A stretch of 64,000 nt of DNA from Ministeria vibrans ATCC 50519 (lineage: Eukaryota > Opisthokonta > Filasterea), in assembly GCA_943704425.1 (NCBI GenBank), contig CALSCP010002497.1, positions 85,626 through 149,625 of the forward strand, given 5' to 3'. Shown piece after piece: positions 30,369 through 39,238 of the stretch. Made by a program: the position numbers and the translations under genes. Below the pieces are notes generated by a model, which saw only the letters and a list, made by a program, of their open reading frames with translations, did no database searches and was not told the origin of the DNA. Positions within the stretch are counted from its first letter, which is position 1. Every line of letters starts with the position of its first letter.

Positions 30369-31288
30369 TGTCCTTGTGGATTTGGTTGCGCGCATTCTGA
30401 GCCTGGTTCCGCCATGGACACGCGTCTACCGAGTGCAGCGTGACATTCCCATGCCCCTCGTGTCTAGTGGCGTCGAGTCTGGCAATCTCCGTGAGCTGGC
30501 TCTTGCGCGCATGAAGGATCTGGGTATCACATGTCGCGACGTGCGCACTCGCGAAGTCGGAATTCAGGTTACACACTTATTGATTATTTCTTGTGTTTAC
30601 TCATCATACTTTCATACTACTCGAATTTCGCTCGAACAGGAAATCCACAATCGCGTGCGACCCTATGCGATTGAGCTGATCCGACGCGACTACACTGCCA
30701 ACGGCGGATGGGAGACATTCCTGTCGTACGAGGATCCTCACCAGGACATTCTTGTGGCTCTTCTCCGTCTCAGACGATGCTCTCCCGAAACCTTCCGTGC
30801 AGAGCTTAAAATGGGTAAGACAGAGAGAAAATACGTTGCGTATGCATCTTTTTTTTTTGTTTTGTTTTCGTCTTTTTTTTTTACTCTTCCGTCTTCCAGC
30901 ATCATCTGCGCCTCCGCCCGCCAAGCCGCTGTTGGGTCGCCTTCCCTCTGCTTCCTCTCCAGCCTCTCTTCCCCGCTGCTCCGTCGTCCGCGAACTCCAT
31001 GTCTATGGCTCTGTTGTGCCGGTTCACGCGCGCGACCCAACCAAGTTTCAGCATCAGGTACTGTCGACGGAAGACAATCTCCACGACCCTATCTTTTGTA
31101 TGTAGCCATTGAATCATTGTCTTTTCTTCTAGGGATTCGGTACGCTTCTCATGGACATGGCTGAGAAAATCGCGCGCGAGGAGCACGGCTCTGTGAAAAT
31201 GGCCGTCATTTCGGGAGTCGGGACGCGCGACTACTATCGCCGACTAGGCTATTCGCTCGACGGACCCTACATGTGCAAATCATTGTAA
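30369..31288 (+). CDS. ELP3: ELP3, Elongator acetyltransferase subunit, C-terminal part only
   Basis: Four exons (30369-30567, 30640-30814, 30900-31057, 31133-31288) encode the last 229 residues of a protein normally near 550. ELP3 is the radical-SAM/acetyltransferase subunit of Elongator, which modifies wobble uridines of tRNA. Diagnostic blocks are [74 protein letters not shown]-like [30 protein letters not shown] and [13 protein letters not shown] of the GNAT domain. About 30 extra Ala/Pro/Ser-rich residues sit before VVRELHVYG. The radical-SAM half with its CxxxCxxC cluster is missing because the sequence to the left belongs to an FAHD2-like gene. Confidence 0.95.
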
Positions 31289-31399
31289 TTACACCCCGCT
31301 TTTTCCCTCACCCATTCTTGATTTTTGCGTGACATTGAAAAAAATAATTACTCACTCCCAAAAAGTCGTTGACTATTTACTAGTTCATCACTAATTTAT

Positions 31400-33738
31400 T
31401 CATTCAGCCTTCTTCGATTCACCCGTGCGTGTGTCGTACTGCTGCTTGTAGACTCGCGCCCGCCCCTGCTCCTCCGCCCCGTGGCCCTGCCCGCTCCCGC
31501 CCGCCTCGGATGCTTGCGTTCGACACCAGACCCTTCCCCGCTCCCGCCGACCTCCCCGACGTTCCCAATGCTGCTCTGTAAGTCCCCATTCTCTATAAAT
31601 CCCTGCTACACACCGGCTGCAGCCACCGCGGAGCCCGTCCCCTCCGTCTGCAGTTGACGCGCGTTATTGTGAAATGAATTCTCGTGATTTCCTTTGATCT
31701 CTCCTTGCTCACCCTCACTCGTCTAGACGCACGCGAACGCTTGTCCAGAGACTTGTGGCCCATCGCGGAGAGTCGGTGCACTCTTTGTTCCAGTGGGGAC
31801 GGTACGAATCGTGCGTTTTCGCCAATGCGTGATACATCCCGTGAATTTTGGTCAACCTCACAAAAAAAAAAAAAAAAAAAAAAAAAAAACCGTAAACTCA
31901 ATCACGTTCAAACCAAATTATATTATCATAAATATTGTACTCTTCTCGCGGTTCGTTTCCGGCCAAATCAGAACAGAGGTAGGTATGTGAGAACACCACA
32001 GTACCGCCTGTCAGTCCCCGTAGATTCGTATTGCGACTGCTCACCTCAATCCGAACAAATGTGTCCTAGAAAAGCAATCAAGGACGAAAATCAGAATAAA
32101 AAATAATTATTAATCATTAATTTTGGCATTTATTTTGGCGGAGAGATTAAAACTAAAGATTGGAGCGTACTTTGGGACCTCTGACGGGAAAGGCAAAGGT
32201 TTCGGCAAAGTGGACAGAGTTGCTGCTGGGCTTGACCCGAACGCGCTTTGACTTGCGCACTTCACTTTCGACAGTCACCGAAAACTGAAACCTACAAAGA
32301 AGAAGAACAACAACAAAAGAAGAAGAAAAAAGAAGAAAGAAAGGTCAAACGTCATAAGAAATAATATCATAGTAGAATAATGTAGGTACTCTGAGGAGCG
32401 CAAACGCGAGTCGATGCCAGCGAGGTCCTTGACGCGGACGACAAAGAGACCATCGGAGGCGCGAAAGTGCTCGTGGAAGGTCGCCTTGCCCATCATGTCG
32501 GCAACGTCAAAAAGAAGGTGCTTGGGATACTCGAGGGCACCGCGAACGGCGTCCGTTGCAACGCTGTGTAGAATAGTGCCAAGCTTGGGGAAGTCGGAGA
32601 GCGATATGTTGTAGCCACCCATGGGGATGGGGATGAGGTCGTACGACACTTGGAGTGGAGGGTCCTGCACAAAGCAAACTTTGACGGAGCGGATGTGCGG
32701 CGCAGGCGAGTAGAACGTAATTTGTGCGTGAAGTTTGCCGTAGAACCGCACTCCAGACACTTTCACGGGAATCGTCAGCAGCATGGGCGCCGCCAGTTTG
32801 ATTCCAAGCACAATTGAACCGCTGGGGGGCATCTAAAGTAGCACAGTCGTATATCACTTGGTACGTCTTGTACAGTGGGTGTTGTCTTTGACGTGCGTCT
32901 GCAATGATCGTACCTGATAGGCCAGTTCGATTTCGACGGTGACCATCTCCTCGTTGAGGCGGCTGTGGTACTGGGGAAGGGGACGAGTAAACTTCTCTTC
33001 GCTCACCGGCACTTTGTCAATGTTTTCCAGAGCAATCACTTTGGCCGAGCGCAAAAAGGGTGCACTTGAATTGCCCAGACGAAAGTGTGAAAAGGCCATG
33101 CGAGACTACGCGTGTCGACACACATTTAGATGAATCGCATGCAGATGCAAAGGCTGCAACACAGAAAGTTCCCTTACGATGCCAGGCACCTTGACGTCGC
33201 TGAGGGTGTCGTCAAGCGCCGCGCGAATGGTGCTGCTCAGCTCTGGCTCCATGTAGAACCAGTATTTGTCGATCAGCGAGTTGATCCATTCAGCCGTCTC
33301 TGAATCGCGTAAGTTCTACAGTGGGAGGAAACGCATAAGTACGTCTGAGGTGTGAGAATTGTTCGTTTGTGCTTCTCCACGCTATCGCGTCGTACGGTGT
33401 CCTTGGCACGCGCACGGGCGTGCTCCTGTTCGAGTTCGTGCAGCACTCGAGCGGCGTGAAGCGACGCGCGCTGGCGAGTGATGCCAACGAAGAGCGCGAG
33501 GAGAAGCAGAAGGAGCGCAAAGGAGAAGCCAAAGGCGCCAATCAGATACGCAACAAGGATTGCGCCTGGTCGAACAAGGAGGGGGGCGTGAGATCGCAGG
33601 AGAAGGGGGGAGAGAGCGAGAGGAATGTGAGAAGCAGAGAGAAGCGATCAAATCGGCCGAGGTGGTACCAAGCGCCTCGTAGAGGATAGGGCGCTTCATT
33701 GAGCGCCAAGTCTTTGGAGAGCCCTTTCCCTCTGGCAT
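31400..33738 (-). CDS. SMP-C2 lipid-transfer protein, extended-synaptotagmin/tricalbin-like
   Basis: Ten exons (33669-33738, 33396-33565, 33178-33315, 32914-33115, 32400-32832, 32171-32291, 32045-32065, 31713-31856, 31614-31647, 31400-31575) give 502 residues. Such proteins tether ER to plasma membrane and move lipids through the SMP tube. A hydrophobic hairpin (GAILVAYLIGAFGFSFALLL) is followed by a helix (LHAARVLHELEQEHARARAK) and an SMP domain from SETAEWINSLIDKYWFYMEP to NISLSDFPKLGTILHSVATD. A single C2 domain then starts (GLFVVRVKDLAGID) and includes FAETFAFPVRGPK and DTFVRIE. The tail is Gly/Arg-rich. Exon 7 is 21 nt. The last three exons are less certain: exon 8 needs a GTGAG acceptor, though phases add up exactly. 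Confidence 0.82.
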
Positions 33739-33786
33739 GGCAGAGTCGAAATAAAAGAAATAATGAAATAATGTAAGAAAAATAAA

Positions 33787-33900
33787 CGAGAGCTACTCAA
33801 TGTCAAAACAAGACAATATACAATATAGGAAAATAAATAGAGAATCGAGAGCTGTACTCAACGTCAAAACAAAACTATATACAAAACAAAGCAGCACAAT
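33787..33900. repeat. Dispersed repeat B, two tandem copies
   Basis: Two diverged copies of a unit of about 60 bp start with CGAGAGCT and contain ACTCAAYGTCAAAACAARAC. A third, inverted copy lies at 59205-59260, and the leader AGAGAATCGAGAGCT recurs at 59108-59122. The unit has no coding potential that I can see. Confidence 0.8.
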
Positions 33901-33976
33901 ACGAAGAAAGAAGAAGACATTTATTCCAAAGTTTACTATTATTATTATTCAGTTCTATTGTTCATTCATTTTCTAT

Positions 33977-35519
33977 TCATTCACTGTCCGCTTCTTCGGT
34001 CGCGGGTCCTATAGACACCATCAGGGTATCGAAAAAAAATTTCTCACTAACGCAACCAAGATCGATCTCGCGCGTGTCGGTTGAGTCAAAAGAGTCCGTC
34101 TCCTCCATTTCCATGGTAGGCTTTGTTGCGGCCATCCCATTGGGCAAACTCGTGTGAAACTCCATGTCAGGCATGTTCCTTTTTAAAAAGTGCCCCTTGT
34201 TTTGTTGGAGAAGCGCTATAGGGAGGGGATACTCGAGTATCTCCGCCAGCGGGTCTTTTTGGAGCTTTTTCTCAAAGGTGTCCATGAGTGCGGAGAATGC
34301 AGGCGTTGGGGTGGCGCTTCGCTGGTGCACGCTGGAGAGAACGACCTTAATGTCGCCGGCTGGGGCGCAGTTGTGTGCTGTTACGGTTGGTGTGGTGGAT
34401 GCTGGGAGGAGAGGGTGTTGTGACGGGGATATCGTTTTGCCGTACTTTCGTGGTGCTTTGGGGTATGGCCAGCCCCCCTTCGGCACAACTGATAGGTCAA
34501 CAGACTCGGGTAACAGCTGCCCAAGCGGACCCGACATGTCCCCCAATAATGGTAGCACGTTGGGCAGCGTTGGCGCTGACCGGATCACGTTCAACCTTGG
34601 GCGTGCTAGTGCGGATGGTGCGAATGATGGTGTGGATCCACAAACGTCGAACGATGCCGATTCTGCTGCAGGTACACAACATGTACATGGTGATGCGGAG
34701 GGTGCGGGCACGGAAGCTGATGATGCTGCAAACGCAGATGCAGACGATGTTGATAACAATGAGGATGATGATGATGTGGTCAACGACGTCGATGTTTCTG
34801 CCGCCATTGCTCCCGCCGACCCATTTGGAGTCGTTGCAGAGTCCAACTGTCGGTGTTTTCGCGTGGCGAACAAGTATGAGGTGGTCACATAGGCGGTGAC
34901 GAGGGAAGCTGAACTAGTACGTTGCACTTGTTCTATCTGAAAGGAACGCCGACGCAATGAGCCTCCATGCTGAGCAGAGAAAACCCGTTCCGATTAAAAT
35001 AATAACAATAATAATAGTATAAAATATAATAATAATTAATAATAAATTTTTATAATAATTATTATTAATAATAATAAACTTGCGTGCCTTACCAGCTCAA
35101 TGTGCCTTAAAAGAGATTCTTTGATTTGCTTGGCCTTCACCTGATTGTGACTGTTGATTTTCTTTCGTGTCATTGGGCTGCTGGATGTTCCGCAGCGACC
35201 ATTGATGTAGTCGGCGATCAGTTCATTGCGCCCTACACGGACAACCAGCGCGTTCAAATATTGTCGGAGAACTTTACGGGCTGTGCGCGAAAGCTGACAC
35301 TTTTAACGCACTCAAAAAGTGATACAAAAGACTTGAACTCGTCTCAAGGAGAAATGGAATGAAACATGCGGCGCGTCTCCGCTCCGTTTTTGCCTCATCG
35401 TCCTTTGCACAACAACACCTTTGTACTTCCTTTGTACCTTTCTTCTTTTGTGTCTTTGACTGTGACGTGTATCGCTTTTTTCCAGTAAACGGGTACAGCA
35501 GTAGACTCTCTTGAAAGGT
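33977..35519 (-). CDS. TEA/ATTS-domain transcription factor (TEAD family), 5' end unresolved
   Basis: Three exons are clear (35438-35519, 35093-35232, 33977-34969), 404 codons in phase. TEA domains bind MCAT-type DNA sites, and in animals TEADs are the nuclear targets of Hippo/Yorkie. The DNA-binding domain spans the first two exons: FQESLLLYPFTGKKRY, then GRNELIADYINGRCGTSSS, MTRKKINSHNQVKAKQIKES. These align with TEAD QEALAIYPPCGRRK..GRNELIARYI..RKQVSSHIQVLARRK. The opening VWxxDIE helix should lie in an exon further right that I could not place. The large last exon is Ser/Thr/Ala-rich, and I see no YAP-binding domain. Confidence 0.85.
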
Positions 35520-36275
35520 CTACATATCGAAGAGAAAGAAATGAGAAACGCTACGGAATTCTTCAAACTAAGCGAAAACTCAGACGTTGCGACAGCCAAA
35601 AGAAACGAACGCTCTGCATTCTGCATGAACTCTGCATTCCCTTAAAAACACACACACGACGGGGCAAAGCCTTTCTGTGATTCCACTGCAGGCAGTCCAC
35701 ACAACGTCTGAAACACGACAGCAGCATGGTACCGATCGAGCCCGTTAAGACCTTCTTTTTTCTCTTATTTTTTTCTGCATCGTAACAAAGCGCTCCGCTT
35801 CTGCAACAAACCTGAACTATGCAGTCCGAAGCGTCCGGCGACGTGGGAATAGATACATCTGTTAGCCGCGACTGGATTGAGCATGCAGCGGTGAGATGCA
35901 GAAGGTTGGATAACGGGGGAAGGTGTTTTACTTTTAGTCGAGACCAAAAAAAAAACGAGTACAGATAAGAATACGTCATGGAGTGCTGGCAGCGCGTCTT
36001 TTCATCTTGAGGGTGGGGGAGGAAAAAGAATGTTTTGGCAGCAAACTGAGCGAAGCCAGGAATCGAATCGAACAGTGCAAGGGAAAATGAAGGTATTGAT
36101 TTCTGATGTGTGTTTTTTCGCTTGGCTGCTTTCTTCTTTTGCGGAAATGAGTAGTTAAAAATGCAAAGAAACTTGCTGGGGACGCATCAACAGTTGGTTA
36201 AGTACGACTTGAGGATAGAGGGAGGGTGCCAGCGCAAAGATGAGAGAATTCGAGAACAAATTGAGAAGCTCAGTA

Positions 36276-36385
36276 ATTTGTCAGTGATCCCTCCGTAAAC
36301 CGAACAAACAACAGAGCTGCAGAAGCAGACATTTGTCAGTGATCCCTCCGTAAACCGAACAAACAACAGAGCTGCAGAAGCAGAC
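36276..36385. repeat. Exact 55-bp tandem duplication
   Basis: The 55-bp unit beginning ATTTGTCAGTGATCCCTCCG and ending GCAGAAGCAGAC occurs twice with no mismatch (36276-36330 and 36331-36385). Its minus strand contains TTCTGCAG, so the duplication also doubles a possible splice acceptor. Confidence 0.95.
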
Positions 36386-36661
36386 GAGGGCGCCAGCCAA
36401 GAACGGAGAAGCAAAAGGTAGAGACAACGTGAAGGTGGCTGAATGCGGCTGTGAAAGAAAGCTTTCAGTCAAACAAGTTTCCTGGCTACCTGCTCAGCGT
36501 GCGAGCTCATGTGCCCACACCGTCAAGCCGATGAATAAAATAAAACTGATAACAACTAATAGTAACTATTATTATTATTGTATAAAAAATGTTGTTTTGT
36601 CAAATTTGTCAAGTGAGAGGTGGAGATCAATAAGATTTCTTATTCTTAAGGTGGTTGCTGT

Positions 36662-36765
36662 ATCATTTCTAAATGGGTTGTATTCACTATTCTCTATTAA
36701 TAAATGGGTTGTATTCTTCTTCTTCTTATTATAAATGGGTTGTATTCTTCTTCTTCTTCTTATTA
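36662..36765 (+). repeat. Dispersed motif, three copies, upstream of the dehydrogenase gene
   Basis: Three copies of AAATGGGTTGTATTC followed by TTC runs, two of them preceded by (T)AATA or TTAT. It is the same motif as at 12300-12432, again pointing towards the next start codon (240-340 bp away). Confidence 0.85.
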
Positions 36766-36941
36766 TTAAGGAAGAAGAAGAAGAAGAAAACAAGCCATTT
36801 ATTATTTGTATTAAGGAGAGGTACAAAGAGAGAAAAAAGATGACTTTTCAGCCCAAGAGGAACCAAAAAGGTGCTTGAAGCGTCCATCATTAATTTATTC
36901 ATTATTAATTATTCACTCAATTTTCCGCGGAACCCCTCTGA

Positions 36942-36974
<33 letters not shown>

Positions 36975-37001
36975 ACTACCTAGTTAATACTACAACTCAT
37001 C

Positions 37002-38061
37002 ATGGGCGGAGCGTGGTCAATGGAACAGGCGGAGTCGGTCGAAGGAAAACACATCATCGTGACGGGTGCGAGCTCGGGAATCGGGCTTGAGACGGTACGC
37101 GCGCTGGCACTCGCTGGCGCACACGTCACCATGGCTGTCCGAAACCTCGAAAAGACGGAGCCGCTGCGTGCGGACATCCAGAAGGCAATGAAGGAACCTT
37201 CGCGACTCGACGTGCGGCTGCTTGATCTCTCATCGCTCGCCAGCGTCAAGGCCTTTGCCGCCGACTACCGCGCCGACCACACACACCTGGACATTCTCAT
37301 TAACAACGCAGGCGTCATGATTCCCGTTGGCGAAACTCGCACCAAAGGTTTGCAATTCGACCCAAAAATGTGAGCGCACCAAGTCACTTGTTCCTCTTCT
37401 TCTTCCTCCTCCTCTTCTTCTAGACGATTTCGACGTCCAATTTGGCACCAACCACCTGGGACACTTTGTTCTTACCTCCGAACTGCTTGCCCTGCTCCTC
37501 GCCAACCCAGAACCGTCGCGCATCGTCAATGTGGCGTCGCTTGCTCACAAATTTGCCAAGAAGCAATCGTTCAAGAATGTCGACAACGCCGACAACAAAG
37601 AGCGCTTTCAGCAGTACGCCCGATCGAAACTCGCCAATCTGCTCTTCAGCTTTGGGCTAACGCAGCGTCTGGAGAAGGCCAACGTTGCGCCGTCCAAGCT
37701 GCTCGTCTGCTCGGCGCATCCAGGCTACACATCGACGGCACTCCAGTCGAAGGGCACCACCTTCGAGAAGGGTCTCTTTGTCGTCGCCAACGCAGTCATG
37801 GCCCAGGCACCAAAGTACGGAGCAATGCCGACATTGCGAGCAGCAACCGACCCGCAGGCAAAGCCCAACGGGTACTTTGGACCGCGCGGGATGGGCGAGA
37901 TGACAGGCTATCCCACCGACAAGGCGTACCGCACTGCACTGGCAACGGACACCGAGCTCGGCGACTGGCTCTGGGACTACTCGGTGGACGTTGCCAAGGG
38001 TGCCGGGGCCGTTGACATCAACTCTGTGTTGGCCGAGTGTGCCAGCAGCGAGAAGAAGTAA
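37002..38061 (+). CDS. Short-chain dehydrogenase/reductase, retinol dehydrogenase-like
   Basis: Two exons (37002-37347, 37424-38061) with a 76-bp intron encode 327 residues. Classical SDR landmarks are complete: NAD(P)-binding TGASSGIGLE, the NLEKTE region, DLSSLASV, NNAGVM, NHLGHF, INV-type SRIVNVAS and the catalytic YARSK (Tyr-x3-Lys), then HPGYTSTALQ. The closest family by overall layout is the RDH11-14/WWOX-like group of retinol or lipid dehydrogenases; the substrate is not predictable. The start MGGAWS could be N-myristoylated and there is no N-terminal membrane anchor. Confidence 0.93.
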
Positions 38062-38098
38062 AGCAATATTTTTTTATTCATTCATGACGAGGATACAA

Positions 38099-38270
38099 TC
38101 AACAAAAGGTTAAGAAGGGTTGAAACTCGAAGATGGGGGAGGAAGTAAGTAAGTAAACTATGGAGTATGTACGTACGTGTGTGTTCAACAAAAGGTTAAG
38201 AAGGGTTGAAACTCAAAGATGGGGGAAAAAGTAAGTAAGTAAACTGTAGAGTATGTGCGTACGTGTGTGT
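38099..38270. repeat. 86-bp tandem duplication downstream of the dehydrogenase
   Basis: Two copies of an 86-bp unit (38099-38184, 38185-38270) starting TCAACAAAAGGTTAAGAAGG and ending CGTACGTGTGTGT differ at about six positions, all A/G transitions. Confidence 0.92.
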
Positions 38271-38385
38271 ATGCGTAAGGAAATCTTGGGGCGTGAATTC
38301 CTTCGGGGAATTCAGACTTCTGTTGCGGGTTAATGATTATTATTCGACAAACAACGAAGACGCAGTGTGTACTGGAGATATTTGT

Positions 38386-39087
38386 TCACACTTTCACACT
38401 TCCGGGAACGGGCATTGGGACGCCGTCCTTGGTGGGCCAACCCGGCATGACGCATACATCGCGAAGAGTGTGCACGATTGCGTCGAGTTTTTTCTTGTTG
38501 GCTTTGTCTCCCTTGCGCTTCACGTTGCACAGAGCTAGTATGTCACGCACCTGTTCCTTGATGCGCTTGCTCTCCTCACGCTCGAGACGAGCCCACTCGC
38601 CCGCGCCCACGAGACCAGCCCACTGAGTCATGAGATGTTGCCTGAGAGAGTCGTGGACAAGGCCTTCTGACATGACAATGGCGATCCCCTCGTTCACCAA
38701 CGCTTTGTTGTGTTTGTTCTCCTGCCACTCATTCTTCTTGAAGTTGCACGCAAAGTGCTCTGCTCTGAGTTGTTGGGTGCGGGGAGGGCCCAAGCCAAAG
38801 GAGCTGCGCACTTGCGGGTCCTCAAGGACCACGTCAAGATACGCGTGTGCCACGTCGGTTGAGGGGCCGAACTCAAGCAGAGACTGCTCAAGTTGACGCA
38901 AAAGTTCTTTTCGCGCCTCGCGAAGCTTGTTTTGTGACTGGTTCTGCGCTGTTCTGGTGCGTTTAGGTGTGTCGTTGTCAATTTCGTCGGACGGTCGTTC
39001 ACGTTTGCGCGCAACGTTGACTTCGCACACTTCCGGCTTGGCTTGTGGCGTTGCCTCTTCGTCAGCATCCAGCTGTTGCACTGGCAT
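38386..39087 (-). CDS. Hypothetical protein, charged, helical
   Basis: A single open exon of 233 residues with strong coding character. I do not recognise it. The N-terminal third is acidic and Lys/Arg-rich (ARKRERPSDEIDNDTPKRTR, a possible nuclear signal). The rest is predicted helical (NKLREARKELLRQLEQSLLE, HDSLRQHLMTQWAGL, ESKRIKEQVRDILAL) and ends VCVMPGWPTKDGVPMPVPGS. The ATG at 39087 is preceded by a possible acceptor (CCAATGCCAG) and the 25-bp poly-T, so the true 5' end may be elsewhere or lost at that tract. Confidence 0.65.
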   Translation of the reverse strand: MPVQQLDADEEATPQAKPEVCEVNVARKRERPSDEIDNDTPKRTRTAQNQSQNKLREARKELLRQLEQSLLEFGPSTDVAHAYLDVVLEDPQVRSSFGLGPPRTQQLRAEHFACNFKKNEWQENKHNKALVNEGIAIVMSEGLVHDSLRQHLMTQWAGLVGAGEWARLEREESKRIKEQVRDILALCNVKRKGDKANKKKLDAIVHTLRDVCVMPGWPTKDGVPMPVPGSVKV

Positions 39088-39120
39088 TGGAAGTGTGTGA
39101 GTGATCGCTTTTTCTTCGTG

Positions 39121-39145
39121 TTTTTTTTTTTTTTTTTTTTTTTTT
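39121..39145. repeat. Poly(T) tract before the myosin tail
   Basis: Twenty-five T followed by T-rich and (GTT)n DNA. To the right an intron leads into a myosin neck exon, and to the left an unrelated minus-strand gene begins. The myosin head is missing at this point. Confidence 0.9.
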
Positions 39146-39238
39146 GTTTTTTTCTTCTTTTTTGCTGTTGTTGTTGTTGTCGTTGTTGTTCTCCTACTAA
39201 CAATAGTAATATCATCATGCCATTATTATTTGTAATAG

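Larger units (their letters stand above)
35520..37001. other. Gene-poor region with duplications, possible 5' part of the TEA gene
   Basis: No convincing gene lies in this 1.5 kb. Minus-strand frames at 35563-35979 and 36187-36472 are Cys/Ser/Leu-rich with no domain. Any first exon(s) of the TEA gene must be here. The region contains an exact 55-bp tandem duplication (36276-36385), the dispersed TAATAAATGGGTTGTATTC motif (36662-36765) and a (CA)n run at 36943-36971 just before the dehydrogenase start. Confidence 0.6.

Noticed and set aside
29610-31288. A bifunctional FAHD2-ELP3 fusion enzyme
   Set aside because: The exon phases on either side of the (CT)n tract do not match, and both halves lack essential parts, so a working fusion is not supported.
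36187-36472. Small minus-strand frames around the 55-bp duplication
   Set aside because: Their similarity to each other comes only from the DNA duplication; no coding signal otherwise.
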